From: RPQJ01 sp963748985
GTDB taxonomy: Bacteria > Pseudomonadota > Gammaproteobacteria > Steroidobacterales > Steroidobacteraceae
Direction: 5' to 3'
DNA: 64,000 nucleotides
NCBI GenBank assembly: GCA_963748985.1
Contig: CAVVKQ010000001.1
Location: 62,001 to 126,000, forward strand
Shown: in pieces, positions 60,582-64,000 of the stretch
Layout: every line of letters starts with the position of its first letter
How positions within the stretch are numbered: the first letter of the stretch is position 1
The notes under the pieces: generated by a model
Database searches by the model: none
Told to the model about the DNA's origin: nothing
The model's input: the letters and a program-made list of their open reading frames with translations, nothing else
Translations under genes and position numbers: made by a program

Positions 60582-61487
60582 ATGAATGTATTTATCCGGG
60601 GATGGTTGCTTGCCTGCGCGCTCAGCTTCGCGCTGCCGGCGAACGCCGCCATCAAGGTACTGGCCACCACGTCCGACTGGGGTTCGCTGGTAACGGAGCT
60701 CGGCGGCGACAAGGTGAATGTCTATACGGCCACCAGTCCGCTGCAGGACGTGCATCGTGTCGATGCCAAGCCGAGCCTGGTGGCCCGTGCCCGGTCGGCC
60801 GACCTCATCGTCGCGACGGGCGCCGAACTCGAGAGCGGCTGGCTGCCCGTGCTGCTGCAGGAATCCGGCAACTCGAAAGTCCAGCCGGGCGCGCCTGGCT
60901 ATTTCGAGATCACTTCGGCGCTGCGGCTGCTCGACATCCCGACGGCAGTCGACCGTTCGATGGGTGACGTGCATGCGCTCGGCAACCCGCACGTGCAGCT
61001 CGATCCGCGCAACATTGCCGTCGCCGCCAAGGCGCTGTCGGCGCGACTGGCGCAAGTCGACCCACCCAACGCGGCGTTCTACCAGCAGCGCGGCGCGGAT
61101 TTCCAGGCGCGCTGGCAGCAGGCGATGGCGCGGTGGGCGACACAGGCGGCGACTCTCAAGGACGTTCCGGTGGTCGTCATTCACAGGGACCAGACCTACC
61201 TGGTCCACTGGCTCGGCATGAAGGAACTCGCCGCCATTGAACCCAAGCCCGGCGTGCCGCCAAGCGCGGGTTATCTCGCGGGCCTCGTGGCGAAGCTCGG
61301 CACGACGCCACCCAGGATGATCCTGCGCAACGCCTACAACGACCCGAAGGCCTCCGACTGGCTGGCGGAGCGGGTCAAGGCGCCGGTGGTGCTGCTGCCG
61401 TTCTCGGTAGGCGGGACGCCGGAAGCGAAGGACCTGTTCGGCCTGTTCGACGACACGCTCCGCCGCCTGCAGGCAGGTGCCAAATGA
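60582..61487 (+). CDS. Metal (zinc) ABC transporter substrate-binding protein, TroA/ZnuA family
   Basis: 301 residues with a signal peptide (LLACALSFALPANA). Cluster A-I signatures: KVLATTSDWGSLVTELGGDK, first metal His in LQDVHRVDAKPS, GDVHALGNPHVQLDPRN with another metal His, VVVIHRDQTYLVHWLG with the third, and ILRNAYNDPKASDW with the acidic fourth ligand. It captures Zn(II) or Mn(II) in the periplasm; there is no His-rich loop. It overlaps the permease gene by 4 bp. Confidence 0.92.
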   Translation: MNVFIRGWLLACALSFALPANAAIKVLATTSDWGSLVTELGGDKVNVYTATSPLQDVHRVDAKPSLVARARSADLIVATGAELESGWLPVLLQESGNSKVQPGAPGYFEITSALRLLDIPTAVDRSMGDVHALGNPHVQLDPRNIAVAAKALSARLAQVDPPNAAFYQQRGADFQARWQQAMARWATQAATLKDVPVVVIHRDQTYLVHWLGMKELAAIEPKPGVPPSAGYLAGLVAKLGTTPPRMILRNAYNDPKASDWLAERVKAPVVLLPFSVGGTPEAKDLFGLFDDTLRRLQAGAK

Positions 61488-62260
61488 ACGATTTCGCTGG
61501 AGCTTTCAGCATCCTGTGGCCTGCGCTCGTCGCCGGCATCCTGGTCGTGCTTTCGCACGTGCCGCTCGGGCAACAGGTGCTCAGGCGCGGCATCGTCTTC
61601 ATCGACCTCGCGATCGCGCAGGTGGCGGGTCTCGGTGTGATCGCCGCGCAAACGTTCGGCACGGAGCTGCAGGGTTGGACGACGCAGGCCGCCGCGGTCG
61701 TTGCAGCACTGCTCGGCGCGCTGCTGCTGACTTGGACCGAACGCAAGCGTCCCGAAGTGCAGGAAGCCTTGATCGGCGTCTTGTTCGTACTCGCATCGAC
61801 CGCGCAGATCCTGCTGCTTGCCAACAACCCGCATGGCGGCGAAGAACTGAAAGACCTGCTGGCCGGGCAGATTCTCTGGGTCTCGCCCGACCAGCTGGTG
61901 CGCGCCGCGGTGCTCACCGCAGTGTTCCTGGTCGTCTGGTTTCGCTGGCGCGAACACATCGGCAAGATCGGCTTCTACGTGCTGTTCGCGCTGATGGTCA
62001 CGATGTCCGTGCAGCTCGTGGGTGTCTATCTGGTGTTCACCACGCTGATCGTGCCCGCGCTGGCGACGTATCGGCACGCGCGCAACCGGCAGCTGCTGCT
62101 GGGGTACGCAGTCGCGTTCGCGAGTTATGTCGTTGGGCTCGCCGTCTCGCTGTTTACGGACCTGCCGTCGAGCCCGGTGATCGTCTGGGCGATGGCGGTG
62201 CTCGGCATCCTGTTGCACCTGACGGCCCGCGGCAACGGCGAGCAACTGCGCGACGAATGA
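61484..62260 (+). CDS. Metal (zinc) ABC transporter permease, ZnuB family
   Basis: 258 residues, about seven helices. GILVVLSHVPLGQQVLRRGI and FIDLAIAQVAGLGVIAAQTF match the ZnuB/TroC start; VQLVGVYLVFTTLIVPALAT is the conserved late motif that contacts the ATPase. It forms the inner-membrane channel. The operon ends here: the next gene is convergent, and no ATP-binding subunit is found in the window, so it must be encoded elsewhere. Confidence 0.92.
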   Translation: MNDFAGAFSILWPALVAGILVVLSHVPLGQQVLRRGIVFIDLAIAQVAGLGVIAAQTFGTELQGWTTQAAAVVAALLGALLLTWTERKRPEVQEALIGVLFVLASTAQILLLANNPHGGEELKDLLAGQILWVSPDQLVRAAVLTAVFLVVWFRWREHIGKIGFYVLFALMVTMSVQLVGVYLVFTTLIVPALATYRHARNRQLLLGYAVAFASYVVGLAVSLFTDLPSSPVIVWAMAVLGILLHLTARGNGEQLRDE

Positions 62261-62301
62261 CGGTGAGCCGACGCCGTCCCCTGTGCGTCGGTCCCGGGCG
62301 A

Positions 62302-63645
62302 TCACCCGCCGCGCGGCTTGCGGAAACCGTAATACGAACCCACGACGACCGCGAGCGTCAACAGGCTGAAGTAGAACTGGCTCGCAAGCTCGGGCGTCAA
62401 CGCCATTGCAATCAGCACTGCGACCATGGCGCCGACCGTCAGGTAGCTGAGCCAGGGGAACAGCCACACGCGCACGGCCTTGGTTTCCGTCTCTGGATGC
62501 TGGCGGCGCAGCCGGATGTGCGCGACGGCGGTCATCAGGTACACGAACAGGATTACCGTGCCGGTCGTGCTGATCAGGAAGGCGAAGACCCGGTTCGGCG
62601 AGACGATTGCGATGACGACGCCGATCACGCCGACCAGCGAGCCCAGCAGGATCGAGCGCGCGGGCACGCGCTGGGAGTTTACTTCGGCCAGCCAGCGCGG
62701 CGCGTCGCCGCGGTCCGCCATTACGTGCAGCACGCGCGAGCAGACGTACACCGCCGAATTCAGGCATGAAAGCACGGCTGTCAGGATGATGAAACTCATC
62801 ACCGCGCTGCCCCACTTGAATCCCATGACGTTCAGCGCCAGCGTGAACGGCGATTCGCCCGGCTTGACCATCGGCCATGCGACGACGCAGACGATCAGCC
62901 CCAGCGACACCACGTAGAACAGCAGGATGCGCCAGGTGATCGTCGTGGCCATGCGCACCACGGCTTTCTCCGGGTCCTTCGACTCGGCGGCCGCGACGGT
63001 CGTGATCTCCGCTCCCACGAGCGAGAAGAACACCGTCGTTACGGTAGCCACCACCGGCACCCAGCCCTTGGGAGCGAAGCCGCCATGGTCCGTCAGGTTC
63101 GCGAAGGTCGCGCCGTCAGGTGAGGTGAGGCCGAACGCGAAAGCGGCCGCGACGAGGATGAAGGCGATGATCGCCGCCACCTTGATCGACGAAAACCAGA
63201 ACTCGAATTCGCCGTAGGAGCGCGCCGACAGCAGGTTGACCGCCGTCATCACGGCCATCAGCGCCAGGCCGATCTGCCACATCGGCAGGTCGATCCACTG
63301 CTGCAGTATCTGCGCGCCTGCGATCGCTTCGATCGGCACCACGACGATCCAGAAGTACCAGTAGAGCCACCCGGCAATGAACCCGGCAGCGTCGCCGAGG
63401 CCCGCGCGCGAAAACTCGGTGAAGGTCCGCACTCCCGGATGCGTAATGGCCATCTCGCCGAGCATGCGCATCACGATGAAGACGATCGTTCCCGCCAGGA
63501 TGTACGACAGCAGGGCCGCGGGACCGGCCGCCGCGATGGCGGCACTGCTGCCGACGAACAGGCCGGCGCCGATGACGCCGCCGATCGTGATCATCGTGAT
63601 GTGGCGCGGCAGCAGGGTCCGGCTCAGTTCATGCGAATTGGCCAC
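62302..63645 (-). CDS. Amino acid permease of the APC superfamily (AAT type)
   Basis: 447 residues from GTG 63645 with GGAG about 9 nt upstream; an ATG at 63708 would add 21 residues. HITMITIGGVIGAGLFVGSS in helix 1, AGTIVFIVMRMLGEMAITHP in helix 2 and FFSLVGAEITTVAAAESKDP in helix 6 are signatures of GabP/AnsP/LysP-like proton symporters. Substrate not resolvable by eye. Divergent from the TRAP binding protein gene at the window end, which may point to linked uptake of amino and keto or carboxylic acids. Confidence 0.92.
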   Translation of the reverse strand: MANSHELSRTLLPRHITMITIGGVIGAGLFVGSSAAIAAAGPAALLSYILAGTIVFIVMRMLGEMAITHPGVRTFTEFSRAGLGDAAGFIAGWLYWYFWIVVVPIEAIAGAQILQQWIDLPMWQIGLALMAVMTAVNLLSARSYGEFEFWFSSIKVAAIIAFILVAAAFAFGLTSPDGATFANLTDHGGFAPKGWVPVVATVTTVFFSLVGAEITTVAAAESKDPEKAVVRMATTITWRILLFYVVSLGLIVCVVAWPMVKPGESPFTLALNVMGFKWGSAVMSFIILTAVLSCLNSAVYVCSRVLHVMADRGDAPRWLAEVNSQRVPARSILLGSLVGVIGVVIAIVSPNRVFAFLISTTGTVILFVYLMTAVAHIRLRRQHPETETKAVRVWLFPWLSYLTVGAMVAVLIAMALTPELASQFYFSLLTLAVVVGSYYGFRKPRGG

Positions 63646-63796
63646 GTGGGGAAGCTCCGGGAACGTCAAAGTGGCGCGCACCGTCCTATGGCGGGTCAGC
63701 GGTGTCAAGTGATCCGCGTCCAGGCGCAGTACGTTGCCGCGTGCGTGCTGCTATCGTGGCGGTCGTCAGCAGGCATCGTCCAGTGAGGAATCGCGC

Positions 63797-64000
63797 GTGA
63801 AACGCAGGTCGTTACTCAAGGCCGCCGTGCTTGGCAGCGCTGCCGCTTTTCCCGCGCCCGCCATCTCCAGGGGCTTGCATGAATGGCGCATGGTCACCAG
63901 CTGGCCCAGGGGACTGCCGGGACTCGGCACGGGTGCCGAGCGGCTCGCGGCGAACATAACCGCCATGAGCGGTGGCCGCCTCACGATCAAGGTGTACTCG
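63797..64000 (+). CDS. TRAP transporter substrate-binding protein (DctP family), 5' part only
   Basis: The first 68 residues, GTG start with GAGGA about 8 nt upstream, open to the right edge. A twin-arginine-like signal (MKRRSLLKAAVLGSAAAFPA) precedes HEWRMVTSWPRGLPGLGTGA and MSGGRLTIKVYS, which match the mature N-terminus of DctP-type proteins that capture organic acids for TRAP carriers. The transporter membrane genes would lie beyond the window. Confidence 0.8.
   Translation, partial: MKRRSLLKAAVLGSAAAFPAPAISRGLHEWRMVTSWPRGLPGLGTGAERLAANITAMSGGRLTIKVYS

Noticed and set aside
62266..62292. Short CCGACG/CGTCGG inverted repeat between the zinc permease and amino-acid permease genes as a terminator
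   Set aside because: Only a 6-bp stem with a 12-nt loop and no T-run.
1..64000. CRISPR arrays, insertion sequences, prophage or integrative element borders
   Set aside because: No regularly spaced repeats, transposase, integrase or attachment-type repeats seen; composition looks uniform throughout.

Overview
The window is high-GC DNA (roughly 65% by eye), densely packed with short intergenic gaps and many 1-17 bp gene overlaps. Gene content (TonB-dependent receptor, outer-membrane barrel, KatG, PadR/PspC pair, PBP7-type endopeptidase, GGDEF-EAL protein, many secreted peptidases) indicates a Gram-negative proteobacterium. The mix resembles soil or aquatic Gammaproteobacteria of the Steroidobacter type, but that placement is inference. 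I saw no rRNA, tRNA, CRISPR, prophage or insertion sequence.

Layout. 1-1849: an XRE-cupin regulator and a D-amino-acid-dehydrogenase-like flavoprotein, divergent from 2016-12519, a seven-gene run for peptide or muropeptide use: TonB receptor, two serine hydrolases, dipeptide epimerase, M19 dipeptidase, YkvI-type carrier and POT peptide transporter. A 28-bp imperfect palindrome overlaps the promoter between the two units. 12.6-24.6 kb holds a small membrane protein, PadR/PspC, class I aldolase, a CHASE2 protein with an M48 protease, an M20 hydrolase, an exported KatG, an AmpG-like carrier and an HD-like protein.

24.8-32.6 kb is the most interesting region. A perfect FNR/DNR-type box (25060-25073) precedes a 56-residue membrane peptide, a CuA subunit II, a heme-copper subunit I, heme O synthase, a SenC/SCO protein, a cytochrome b-ferredoxin-MvhD-like fusion, a bacteriohemerythrin and a second SCO. 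Subunit I would usually be labelled an oxidase, but the active-site Tyr position of A/B-type oxidases holds Gln and no C-type Tyr is visible. Together with the norSY-senC-like gene order this suggests a nitric oxide reductase of the sNOR kind.

32.6-42.1 kb: an M14 peptidase, two small secreted proteins of unknown role, a TIR-TolB-TPR protein, a PAS-GGDEF-EAL protein and a PBP7-type peptidase. 42.2-56.7 kb: about twelve genes on the minus strand, nearly touching, for peptide cleavage and amino-acid catabolism (two class III aminotransferases, aldehyde dehydrogenase, two-subunit CoA-transferase, APC permease, enoyl-CoA hydratase, frameshifted acyl-CoA synthetase, MFS carrier, sterol-desaturase-like hydroxylase, two metallopeptidases). 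56.8-58.7 kb: a TerB/HIRAN-like membrane protein and a two-motif retropepsin. 58.8-62.3 kb: a metal (probably zinc) uptake set of small His/Cys membrane protein, outer-membrane barrel, substrate-binding protein and permease, with no ATPase gene beside it. The window ends with an amino-acid permease and the start of a TRAP transporter binding protein.
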